The notes under the pieces: generated by a model | The model's database searches: none | What the model was told of the DNA's origin: nothing | The model's input: only the letters and a program-made list of their open reading frames with translations | Made by a program: the position numbers and the translations under genes | Assembly: GCA_947428535.1 (NCBI GenBank) | Contig: CANEMG010000058.1 | Span: forward strand, 1-6,468 | Length of the DNA: 6,468 nucleotides | From: an uncultured Clostridium sp. | GTDB taxonomy: Bacteria; Bacillota; Clostridia; TANB77; CAG-508 | Direction: 5' to 3' | Shown here: piece after piece, positions 1 through 4,241 of the stretch | How positions within the stretch are numbered: the stretch's first letter is position 1 | Layout of the letters: every line of letters starts with the position of its first letter

Positions 1-407
1 ACAACTGGCTCTCCAAATTTCTCATTTTCTACATTTTCTGTATCATCTTTTCCTATTGGAACTGAAGCATCCATTATATTAGGAATTTTCATCATTCTCG
101 CTTTTATTTCTTCTTTTAATTCATTTTCTCTTCCTTCATTTGCTTCTAATTTAGCATTTATTTCTCCAACTTCTTCTTTTTTTGCTTCTGCTTCTTCTTT
201 TTTTCCATTAGCCATTAAGTTACCAATTTCTTTACTTATAGAATTTCTCTTCATACGAAGATCATCACACATTAATGTTAATTCTCTACTTTCTTTGTCT
301 AATTCAATAACCTCATCTACTAAAACTAATTTATGATCTTGAAACTTTTTCTTAATATTCTCTTTTACCATCTCTGGATTTTCTCTTATAAATTTTATAT
401 CTATCAT
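1..407 (-). CDS. serS: Seryl-tRNA synthetase, N-terminal part (3' end cut by window)
   Basis: Class II aminoacyl-tRNA synthetase that charges tRNA-Ser with serine in the cytoplasm. Only the first ~135 residues are in the window and the frame is open to position 1. The visible part is the tRNA-binding N-terminal arm: it opens MIDIKFIRENPEMVKENI, a standard SerRS start, followed by a long Lys/Glu-rich helical hairpin (coiled coil, about residues 28-110) and then the KIPNIMDASVPIGKDD segment that in this family joins the arm to the catalytic core. The catalytic motifs 1-3 lie outside the window. The start is fixed by AAGGAGAG placed 7-8 bases upstream, and that ribosome binding site overlaps the TAA of the preceding gene (12-base gap). 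It is the last visible gene of a four-gene T-box operon. The family call is secure from sequence; the serine-regulation question is treated under the T-box. Confidence 0.95.
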   Translation of the reverse strand, partial: MIDIKFIRENPEMVKENIKKKFQDHKLVLVDEVIELDKESRELTLMCDDLRMKRNSISKEIGNLMANGKKEEAEAKKEEVGEINAKLEANEGRENELKEEIKARMMKIPNIMDASVPIGKDDTENVENEKFGEPV

Positions 408-419
408 ACTTTTCTCTCC

Positions 420-821
420 TTATTTTAAAATTTCTTTAAATCTTTCTGTTATATCTTCTGGTTTATCATAAAATATTATTTCTTTTGCTAAACCTCCTAT
501 TGTGCTAGAAATATCAGATCCTGTTTTTGCTATTACATATATAGGAATATTTTTTGCAAAAGCATATCCTGCTCCAACTCCTAACCCAACACCTTTTTCA
601 GAAAATTCAACTACTAGCATATCACATTTTTCCATTTCTGGAAATGCATATTCTGCCATTAAACTTTTGCTGGAGACTTCTACTTCTCCATATTTCTCAA
701 CATCTCTTACCATTACAAAATTTTGAATTCCAGCATTTTCTAATGCTTCTGTTAAGGTATCTACTTTGGATTTAGTTACATCTCCATCATAAAATTTTAA
801 AGACATGAATGCTCTTTTCAT
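420..821 (-). CDS. Nucleoside 2-deoxyribosyltransferase-fold protein, probable loss of catalytic Glu
   Basis: 133 residues, resembling the nucleoside 2-deoxyribosyltransferase / DNPH1 (Rcl) superfamily. Enzymes of this fold cleave or exchange the base of deoxynucleosides or deoxynucleotides. Seen: an N-terminal beta strand with FMSLKFYDGD (residues 5-14), a central KCDMLVVEFSE (65-75), then VGLGVGAGYAFA (78-89) followed by PIYVIAK (93-99). This lines up with the family core GLGMELGYA of the Lactobacillus enzyme as I remember it. At the position of the nucleophilic Glu there is Gly83, so transferase or hydrolase chemistry looks unlikely; Asp67 is kept. No signal peptide or membrane segment is visible. 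AAGGAGAATAGTT precedes the ATG and overlaps the TAA of the upstream DUF1653 gene (11-base gap), so it is co-transcribed with it and with serS. Fold assignment is moderately sure; function is unknown. A nucleotide-binding or sensing role is inference. Confidence 0.7.
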   Translation of the reverse strand: MKRAFMSLKFYDGDVTKSKVDTLTEALENAGIQNFVMVRDVEKYGEVEVSSKSLMAEYAFPEMEKCDMLVVEFSEKGVGLGVGAGYAFAKNIPIYVIAKTGSDISSTIGGLAKEIIFYDKPEDITERFKEILK

Positions 822-832
822 AACTATTCTCC

Positions 833-1084
833 TTATTTTAAATAATAATCTGTTAAATTATCTATACGTTCAAATCTATGTTTCTGCTTAGTTACATTAT
901 CTGGTCTTTCTGGAATTTCTTCTAAAAACATTTTTTCATTTCTAGTCCAAATTCCTTTTGTATTGTCTAAATGTCTATAAACAACAATTCTTTCGCATGT
1001 TTCAGAATCTTGTGCCACACAAATAATATAAAAGAATGTTCCTTTAAAGTGTCTGTATACCTCTCCTTCTTTAACCTCGTTCAT
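833..1084 (-). CDS. Stand-alone DUF1653 protein
   Basis: 83-residue single-domain protein of the DUF1653 family, whose function is not established. Family hallmarks are visible in order: GEVYRHFKG (residues 7-15), DSET (26-29), IVVYR (33-37), IWTRNEKMF (45-53) and a C-terminal TKQKHRFE (65-72). It is a clear paralogue of the C-terminal domain of the gene directly upstream, sharing RHFKG, DSET, VYR, WTR and TKQKHRFE at the same spacing, so the pair probably arose by tandem duplication. Only two bases separate the two genes. The AGGAGG ribosome binding site (1092-1097) lies inside the last codons of the upstream gene, so translational coupling is likely. Soluble, with no signal peptide. Domain call is secure; role unknown. 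Confidence 0.88.
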   Translation of the reverse strand: MNEVKEGEVYRHFKGTFFYIICVAQDSETCERIVVYRHLDNTKGIWTRNEKMFLEEIPERPDNVTKQKHRFERIDNLTDYYLK

Positions 1085-1086
1085 TT

Positions 1087-1887
1087 CTAATCCTCCTTTA
1101 TATAATCTTTACTTAAATCTTCTACTAATTCAAATCTGTGTTTTTGTTTTGTTATATTATCTTTTCTATTTTCATCTATTTCCTCAAAAAATACTTTTGC
1201 AGGTCTTGTCCAAAGCATTGAATCTTCTCTTTCATATAATGGTCTATAAACAATTATGTGTTCTTTTGTTTCTGAATCCATACTTATATTTTCTATATAA
1301 TAATAATTACCTTTAAAATGTCTAAATACTTTTCCTATAAAATCTACATATATTTTTGAACCTACTGTTCCATCTTCATTTTGATAAATTGGAGTTTTTT
1401 CGTTACTATAAATTAAGTCTTCTGTAATTCCTTCTGTTAATTCTTCAAATACTACTTGCCCTATTCTCATTCCTGGTTTTATTTTGTATGTATTTGGAGA
1501 TAAATTATACATTGCAATATTTAAAATTCCTTCATAGCCTGCATTTATATGTTGCAAATTTATTATTATTCCTAATCTGCTTAATGATGTTCTTGGCCTT
1601 ATATGAGCTATAATATTTTTAGGAAGTTTTACTCTTTCATTTAATATTACAAAAATACATTCATTTGGTCTGAAATTATAACTTTCTTTTATATCAAATT
1701 CTTCATACATTGAATCTATTTTTTCAGGTTCAGATAAGTCTATTGCTTTAAATGTTTTCTTTATTTTTAATATACTTGAACTCATAGATATATCTATTGA
1801 CCCTGAACCTATATAATCTTTATTATAATTTTGTACTACTTTTTCTTCTTCAATTAATTTTTTTATATCATTACCATTTAATACCAT
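1087..1887 (-). CDS. dCTP deaminase/dUTPase-fold protein fused to a C-terminal DUF1653 domain
   Basis: 266 residues in two domains. Residues 1 to about 180 resemble the Dcd/trimeric dUTPase superfamily: SGSIDISMSSS (28-38), RPRTSLSRLG (97-106), HINAGYEG (113-120), IAMYN (124-128), and KPGMRIGQVVFEEL (137-150). Residues about 185-255 are DUF1653 (RHFKG 189-193, DSET 204-207, VYR 213-215, TKQKHRFE 246-253). Ordinary Dcd proteins are about 170-200 residues, so the extra domain explains the length. Set against E. coli Dcd from memory, the catalytic Glu138 (LEFYN) aligns with Ala125 and Asp128 (RIDPGW) with Asn115, while Arg99, Ser101 and Arg104 of the phosphate-binding loop are kept. Deaminase or diphosphatase activity is therefore doubtful; nucleotide binding could remain. 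It is the first gene after the T-box terminator; GGGGGA lies just upstream of the ATG. The symbol dcd is withheld because activity is uncertain. Confidence 0.82.
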   Translation of the reverse strand: MVLNGNDIKKLIEEEKVVQNYNKDYIGSGSIDISMSSSILKIKKTFKAIDLSEPEKIDSMYEEFDIKESYNFRPNECIFVILNERVKLPKNIIAHIRPRTSLSRLGIIINLQHINAGYEGILNIAMYNLSPNTYKIKPGMRIGQVVFEELTEGITEDLIYSNEKTPIYQNEDGTVGSKIYVDFIGKVFRHFKGNYYYIENISMDSETKEHIIVYRPLYEREDSMLWTRPAKVFFEEIDENRKDNITKQKHRFELVEDLSKDYIKED

Positions 1888-1931
1888 TGTTCCCCCATAT
1901 AAAACAAATTTAGGTTTTACCTAAAATATAC

Positions 1932-1962
1932 AAAAAACGCCCTTATACAATGTATAAGGGCG
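1932..1962 (-). terminator. T-box intrinsic terminator
   Basis: Perfect 11-bp stem CGCCCTTATAC / GTATAAGGGCG (arms 1938-1948 and 1952-1962) with a 3-base loop, followed on the minus strand by six T (1937-1932). Its CGCCCTT arm is the same segment used by the antiterminator, so the two structures exclude each other. It ends about 45 bases before the first gene of the operon. Confidence 0.93.
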
Positions 1963-2125
1963 AATAATTCGCGGTACCACCTTTTTTTATCATAATAATT
2001 TTATGATTCTTATTATATTGCTATAACCTGCAACAACTCGGTCTAGTTTTGCTAGAAACATCTTAAGAGTAGATTTCATAAATATTTTTTCTCTGTTTTC
2101 ACCAACCACAGATTCTCTACAAAAA
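1932..2125 (-). promoter_or_regulatory. T-box leader (tRNA-sensing riboswitch)
   Basis: The hallmark T-box GGTGGTACCGCG is present on the minus strand. The antiterminator is well formed: AAGG (1983-1980), 7-base bulge UGGUACC (1979-1973), helix GCGAA/UUCGC (1972-1968 and 1964-1960) and closing CCUU (1959-1956). Upstream hairpins: ATCATAA/TTATGAT (1989-2007, a likely stem III), TTGC/GCAA (2018-2033) and TCTAG/CTAGA (2042-2056). Short stem I: basal helix GTAGA/TCTAC (2120-2116 with 2073-2069) and distal helix TCTGT/ACAGA (2112-2108 with 2096-2092) carrying GGTTGGTG. Uncharged tRNA should favour read-through into the four genes below. The specifier is not certain: before GAA at 2077-2075 the candidates are UAU (2080-2078) or UUA (2081-2079). 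The bulge U1976 expects discriminator A73, which does not suit tRNA-Ser (G73). T-box identity is secure; the amino acid is open. Confidence 0.93.
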
Positions 2126-2176
2126 AATTACTTATTACTTAATTCTTAATCAATCGTTTTTAATATTATGTAACAT

Positions 2177-2204
2177 ATTATACCATATTTTTTTTATTTG
2201 TAAA
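2177..2204 (-). promoter_or_regulatory. SigA-type promoter of the T-box operon
   Basis: On the minus strand, -35 TTTACA (2204-2199) and -10 TATAAT (2182-2177) are separated by 16 bases. Transcription should start near 2170, giving a leader of about 280 bases before the first start codon. It begins only eight bases past the stop of the upstream 253-residue gene. I see no terminator between them, so some read-through from upstream is possible. Confidence 0.75.
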
Positions 2205-2212
2205 TACTTATT

Positions 2213-2974
2213 TTATAAATCTGGTCCATCATAAAATTCTGTTTTTTTACCTTTTGACTCTATTGGTCCAAAAGTTGGCATACTATAAATTTGCATTAAT
2301 TCTTCTGATGATTTAGAATATAAAACTTCTCCAAAATCTGAATACATATGTGGTCCTCTAATAATAGCTGTTGTATATTCACTTGGTTCTCTAATAGCAC
2401 TCTTTTTCATCACTTCATTCATGTTTCTCCAAGCTTCAAATAATTTCATTCTGTATCTAGTAATTGGAGAATCCGCTTTTTCTCTTGAAAAACATGGTAA
2501 TACCTTAACAATACTATTAAGATTTATTACATCTGTAAAAGCTTTAAAGAAATCTGAATTAGCATCAGATACATATTGTACTGCAAACTCCATTGCCTGT
2601 CCTTGCCAATCTTCTCCTTTTTGCATTAATGAACTTAAGTAATTTAAATTTTTGCTATATCTTTCATAATAACACATCTCTTGCATACTTTCTTTTAAAG
2701 TTCCACTTTCTGGATCTGTACTACCTTTTTGTTTTAAAACAAAATCTGGAGCTGGCTTTTCTGTAAAATTTGCATAATGCTTACATAATTCTATAAACTC
2801 TCTATCTTCTGGTATAATTGAATCCCAAGATATAAAAATTTTATCAGAATTTAATTCTTCTGTATACCATTTTGGTGATCTTAAAAGTCTATTATCTACT
2901 ATTTTGTAATCTTTATACCCATCATTATGCACTCCAGGCATTTCATCGCAAAGTATTAATAATTTTCCATCCAT
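2213..2974 (-). CDS. Hypothetical protein, 253 residues, unrecognised
   Basis: I do not recognise this family. Start is well supported: AAAGGAGA sits 8 bases before the ATG, and codon use is AT-rich like its neighbours. The product is soluble-looking, with no signal peptide and no hydrophobic stretch long enough to span a membrane. An N-terminal strand KLLILCDEMPG (4-14) is followed by a hydrophobic patch KIFISWDSI (45-53), a mainly helical middle rich in aromatic, Met and charged residues (about 95-215), and a C-terminal tail rich in Gly, Pro and charged residues. It contains four Cys but no paired CxxC motif. It lies downstream of the 70-codon ORF and immediately upstream of the T-box promoter, on the same strand as both. 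No function is proposed. Confidence 0.8.
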   Translation of the reverse strand: MDGKLLILCDEMPGVHNDGYKDYKIVDNRLLRSPKWYTEELNSDKIFISWDSIIPEDREFIELCKHYANFTEKPAPDFVLKQKGSTDPESGTLKESMQEMCYYERYSKNLNYLSSLMQKGEDWQGQAMEFAVQYVSDANSDFFKAFTDVINLNSIVKVLPCFSREKADSPITRYRMKLFEAWRNMNEVMKKSAIREPSEYTTAIIRGPHMYSDFGEVLYSKSSEELMQIYSMPTFGPIESKGKKTEFYDGPDL

Positions 2975-3011
2975 ACTAGCTCTCCTTTATTTTAAATTTA
3001 TATATTTTATA

Positions 3012-3040
3012 ATATTAATAATTCCTTTTATATAATGCAA
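3012..3040 (-). promoter_or_regulatory. Possible promoter of the 253-residue gene
   Basis: On the minus strand TTGCAT (3040-3035) and TAATAT (3017-3012) are spaced by 17 bases, about 37 bases before the start codon. The match is moderate and the DNA is very AT-rich, so a chance match is quite possible. The gene may instead be read from the promoter at 3411-3439. Confidence 0.35.
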
Positions 3041-3060
3041 ATGAGCCACATATGGCTCAT
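3041..3060 (-). terminator. 8-bp hairpin after the 70-codon ORF, possible weak terminator
   Basis: Perfect inverted repeat ATGAGCCA / TGGCTCAT around a 4-base loop, starting 16 bases after the stop of the small ORF at 3077. On the minus strand it is followed by TTTGCATTATAT, which lacks a solid T run. Termination would be inefficient; it may serve as an mRNA 3' stabiliser or partial terminator instead. Confidence 0.45.
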
Positions 3061-3076
3061 CTGCGTTACTTTCGGG

Positions 3077-3289
3077 TTACTCACCGTGAAGTTTTACCTG
3101 GATATTATTACCTCCCAAAATCAAGATTGAGTTTCCCTCCACTGATCCAATGTTTGGTGGCAATACCAGCTGATCTGCCGGAACCTCTGACCAAATTATT
3201 TTGTCGGTTTTACTTGAGTATCCAATGTTTGCCTCTGGGTTGAGTAACTGCAGCTTGTGGGCTAAATCGGAAAATGATCCTTGTTTCAT
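3077..3289 (-). CDS. Small hypothetical protein, 70 residues, atypical composition
   Basis: Unrecognised family. The ATG is preceded by AGGAG (3303-3299) at 9 bases and by a strong promoter with a structured leader, which makes it a credible gene despite its size. The product begins MKQGSFSDLAHKLQLLNPEA, continues through KIIWSEVPADQLVLPPN (residues 30-46) and ends with a Gly/Asn-rich, beta-looking segment ILILGGNNIQVKLHGE (55-70). No membrane segment or Cys is present. By hand count the region 3061-3300 is about 42% G+C, while single lines inside gltX and the 253-residue gene are near 23-25%. Codons such as CTG, CAG and GCC are unusual for this window, suggesting transfer or a non-coding constraint. 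The frame stays open for 29 codons past its TAA. It could be a short accessory protein or a relic of a longer gene. Confidence 0.6.
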   Translation of the reverse strand: MKQGSFSDLAHKLQLLNPEANIGYSSKTDKIIWSEVPADQLVLPPNIGSVEGNSILILGGNNIQVKLHGE

Positions 3290-3304
3290 ATTTTTTGTCT
3301 CCTC

Positions 3305-3404
3305 TTCTTATTATTCCCACTCTTCTGGCAGTGGGCACCATATAATAATAATTACTACTGGTGCTTCACTACCGTGAAGCATATGAAAAGCAAAATGCTT
3401 TTAC
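3305..3404 (-). promoter_or_regulatory. Structured 5' leader: four consecutive hairpins
   Basis: The predicted transcript of the 70-codon ORF begins near 3404 and folds at once into AAAAGCA/TGCTTTT (3386-3402), GCTTCAC/GTGAAGC (3363-3380, 4-base loop), CACCA/TGGTG (3336-3363, 18-base AT-rich loop) and CCCACT/AGTGGG (3316-3335, 8-base loop). The last three abut one another base to base and could stack coaxially. No known riboswitch consensus was recognised and no T-run terminator follows. A cis-regulatory RNA or a protein-binding leader is possible; the class is unknown. Confidence 0.55.
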
Positions 3405-3410
3405 TCTTAT

Positions 3411-3439
3411 ATTATAACATATTTACATAAAAATCTCAA
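3411..3439 (-). promoter_or_regulatory. SigA-type promoter of the 70-codon ORF
   Basis: -35 TTGAGA (3439-3434) and -10 TATAAT (3416-3411) on the minus strand with an ideal 17-base spacer. The start should lie near 3404, about 115 bases upstream of the small ORF, directly before the first hairpin of the leader. Confidence 0.75.
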
Positions 3440-3497
3440 GTTTTACATAAAATCCCTATTTTTCATATAAATTTATTCAAAATCTTTCATATTGATT

Positions 3498-3671
3498 TCA
3501 TACTTTTTTTACAATAATCTTTAATGCTTTTTCACGTGGAAGCATTACTGTATGTTCGCAACCACAGCATTTAAATTTAAAATCAACCCCTATTCTAGTT
3601 ATTTCCCATTCCTTACTTCCACAAGGATGTGGTTTCTTAGTTTTTACTATATCTCCAATATTATATTCCAT
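3498..3671 (-). CDS. DUF951 family protein, 57 residues
   Basis: Small basic cytoplasmic protein of the DUF951 family, common in Bacillota and of unknown function. It starts MEYNIGDIVKTKKPHPCGSK and continues EWEITRIGVDFKFKCCGCEH, then MLPREKALKII. The family signature is all present: DIVKTKKPHPCG (7-18), EWEITR (21-26), D30 with the C-x-x-C pair C35/C38 (and C36), and MLPR (43-46). Cys17, Cys35 and Cys38 with His15 or His40 could form a metal or nucleic-acid binding knuckle, which is inference. AGAGGT lies 6-8 bases before the ATG and the gene ends with TGA, the usual length for the family. It is preceded by a TATAAT box at 3694-3689 and by a large nested inverted repeat. Family call is confident. 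Confidence 0.9.
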   Translation of the reverse strand: MEYNIGDIVKTKKPHPCGSKEWEITRIGVDFKFKCCGCEHTVMLPREKALKIIVKKV

Positions 3672-3688
3672 AATCTACCTCTAAAATT

Positions 3689-3694
3689 ATTATA
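3689..3694 (-). promoter_or_regulatory. -10 box of the DUF951 gene
   Basis: A perfect TATAAT on the minus strand, about 17 bases before the start codon. At 17 bases upstream the hexamer is TAATAG, a poor -35, and that region is the centre of the inverted repeat at 3695-3736. The promoter may therefore be weak, activator-dependent or controlled by whatever binds the repeat. Confidence 0.45.
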
Positions 3695-3736
3695 CTGTTT
3701 CTATAAAAGTCCTATTAGGACTCTATACAGAAACAG
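3695..3736. repeat. Nested inverted repeat between the 105-residue gene and the DUF951 gene
   Basis: Outer arms CTGTTTCT (3695-3702) and AGAAACAG (3729-3736) enclose an inner palindrome AGTCCTA-T-TAGGACT (3708-3722). Both are perfect. As RNA on the minus strand it would form a long interrupted hairpin 27 bases after the stop of the upstream gene, but no T run follows. It may be an operator over the DUF951 promoter or a processing hairpin. Confidence 0.7.
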
Positions 3737-3762
3737 CTCTTTGTTCTACTTTCTCTAAATTC

Positions 3763-4080
3763 CTATTTAAAGATTTGGAACATTCTTGTAAACCAAGGCT
3801 TTTGTCTTATAATTACTTTCGCATAAGTATCATTTCCCTTAGTTTTTAATTTGACTTTGGTTTCATAAATTGTCGAGTCAAAATGCAAAGAAATATAATT
3901 TCTCAAATTATAATTGCACAAAGATTCAAACATTTTTTTTAAAACCCCTTCTTGTTCAAGGATACCTGATGAATCCTCCACTATCAATTCATGATAGTTT
4001 TCCTGCTGGTACACCTCCCGTTCAGAAGACTTTATAATATACTTTTTCTTCTTTTGTTTGGCATTTACCTTTTTGGTCAT
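3763..4080 (-). CDS. Hypothetical basic protein, 105 residues, unrecognised
   Basis: I do not recognise the family. The start chosen is the ATG at 4080, because GGAGGTGG lies just upstream at ideal spacing; the longer in-frame start at 4113 would add 11 residues read through that ribosome binding site. The protein starts MTKKVNAKQKKKKYIIKSSE, a strongly basic head, followed by an acidic helical middle (HELIVEDSSGILEQEGVL, about 31-48), a mixed alpha/beta part with ISLHFDSTIYETKVKLK (63-79) and a basic aromatic end PWFTRMFQIFK (95-105). No signal peptide or membrane span. The Lys-rich head and charge pattern would suit nucleic-acid or ribosome binding, which is only inference. It has its own promoter at 4126-4154 whose -35 is buried in an 18-bp inverted repeat. 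Confidence 0.72.
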   Translation of the reverse strand: MTKKVNAKQKKKKYIIKSSEREVYQQENYHELIVEDSSGILEQEGVLKKMFESLCNYNLRNYISLHFDSTIYETKVKLKTKGNDTYAKVIIRQKPWFTRMFQIFK

Positions 4081-4082
4081 AC

Positions 4083-4093
4083 TCCACCTCCAA
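4083..4093 (-). promoter_or_regulatory. Ribosome binding site deciding the start at 4080
   Basis: Minus-strand GGAGGTGGAGT directly precedes the ATG at 4080. Nothing comparable precedes the alternative ATG at 4113, so the shorter protein is preferred. Confidence 0.8.
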
Positions 4094-4125
4094 TTTAAGC
4101 AGGCTGTTAACATTGTTACTATTCT

Positions 4126-4154
4126 ATTATATCATAAGAAATATCGTTTTTAAA
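4126..4154 (-). promoter_or_regulatory. Extended -10 promoter of the 105-residue gene
   Basis: TGATATAAT (4134-4126) is an extended -10 element on the minus strand, with TTTAAA (4154-4149) 17 bases upstream of TATAAT as a weak -35. The -35 hexamer falls within one arm of the inverted repeat 4147-4190. Confidence 0.65.
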
Positions 4155-4190
4155 CTATTATTTACTTAATGTTAAATAATAGTTTAAAAA
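4147..4190. repeat. 18-bp perfect inverted repeat
   Basis: Arms 4147-4164 and 4173-4190, each TTTTTAAACTATTATTTA or its complement, surround an 8-base loop. There is no T run beyond either arm that would make a convincing terminator, although it is the second hairpin after gltX. It overlaps the -35 of the next gene, so it could be an operator or an mRNA/cruciform element. Confidence 0.75.
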
Positions 4191-4199
4191 ATTTTAACA

Positions 4200-4236
4200 C
4201 ATATAAAAAGTAGTAAAATTTAATTTTACTACTTTT
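4200..4236 (-). terminator. Intrinsic terminator of gltX
   Basis: Stem AAAAGTAGTAAAA / TTTTACTACTTTT (13 bp, arms 4206-4218 and 4224-4236) closes 6 bases after the gltX stop. It is followed on the minus strand by TTTTTATATG. The stem is AT-rich and symmetric, so the strength is moderate. Confidence 0.8.
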
Positions 4237-4241
4237 CACAT

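Noticed and set aside
502..775. Two overlapping plus-strand ORFs of about 74 codons
   Set aside because: Both are antisense to the deoxyribosyltransferase-fold gene and have low-complexity products without ribosome binding sites.
2421..2642. Plus-strand ORF of 73 codons
   Set aside because: Antisense to the 253-residue gene, without start signals.
3052..3243. Plus-strand ORF of 63 codons opposite the small 70-codon ORF
   Set aside because: Its ATG lies in the hairpin at 3041-3060 and has no ribosome binding site. The minus-strand ORF has a promoter, leader and strong ribosome binding site.
3041..3402. IS200/IS605-like element with subterminal hairpins, or a MITE
   Set aside because: Hairpins are clustered on one side as a 5' leader, the end hairpins are unrelated to each other, there is no transposase-like protein, and no terminal repeats or target duplications are seen.
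3316..3402. CRISPR-like array or tRNA gene in the hairpin cluster
   Set aside because: The hairpins differ in sequence and spacing, so there is no repeat-spacer pattern, and no cloverleaf or TTC-loop consensus can be built.
3552..3758. Plus-strand ORF of 68 codons
   Set aside because: It is the antisense shadow of the DUF951 gene, which has a full family signature on the minus strand; no ribosome binding site precedes it.
4081..4113. Upstream start adding 11 residues to the 105-residue protein
   Set aside because: The stretch contains the GGAGGTGG ribosome binding site of the ATG at 4080 and has none of its own.
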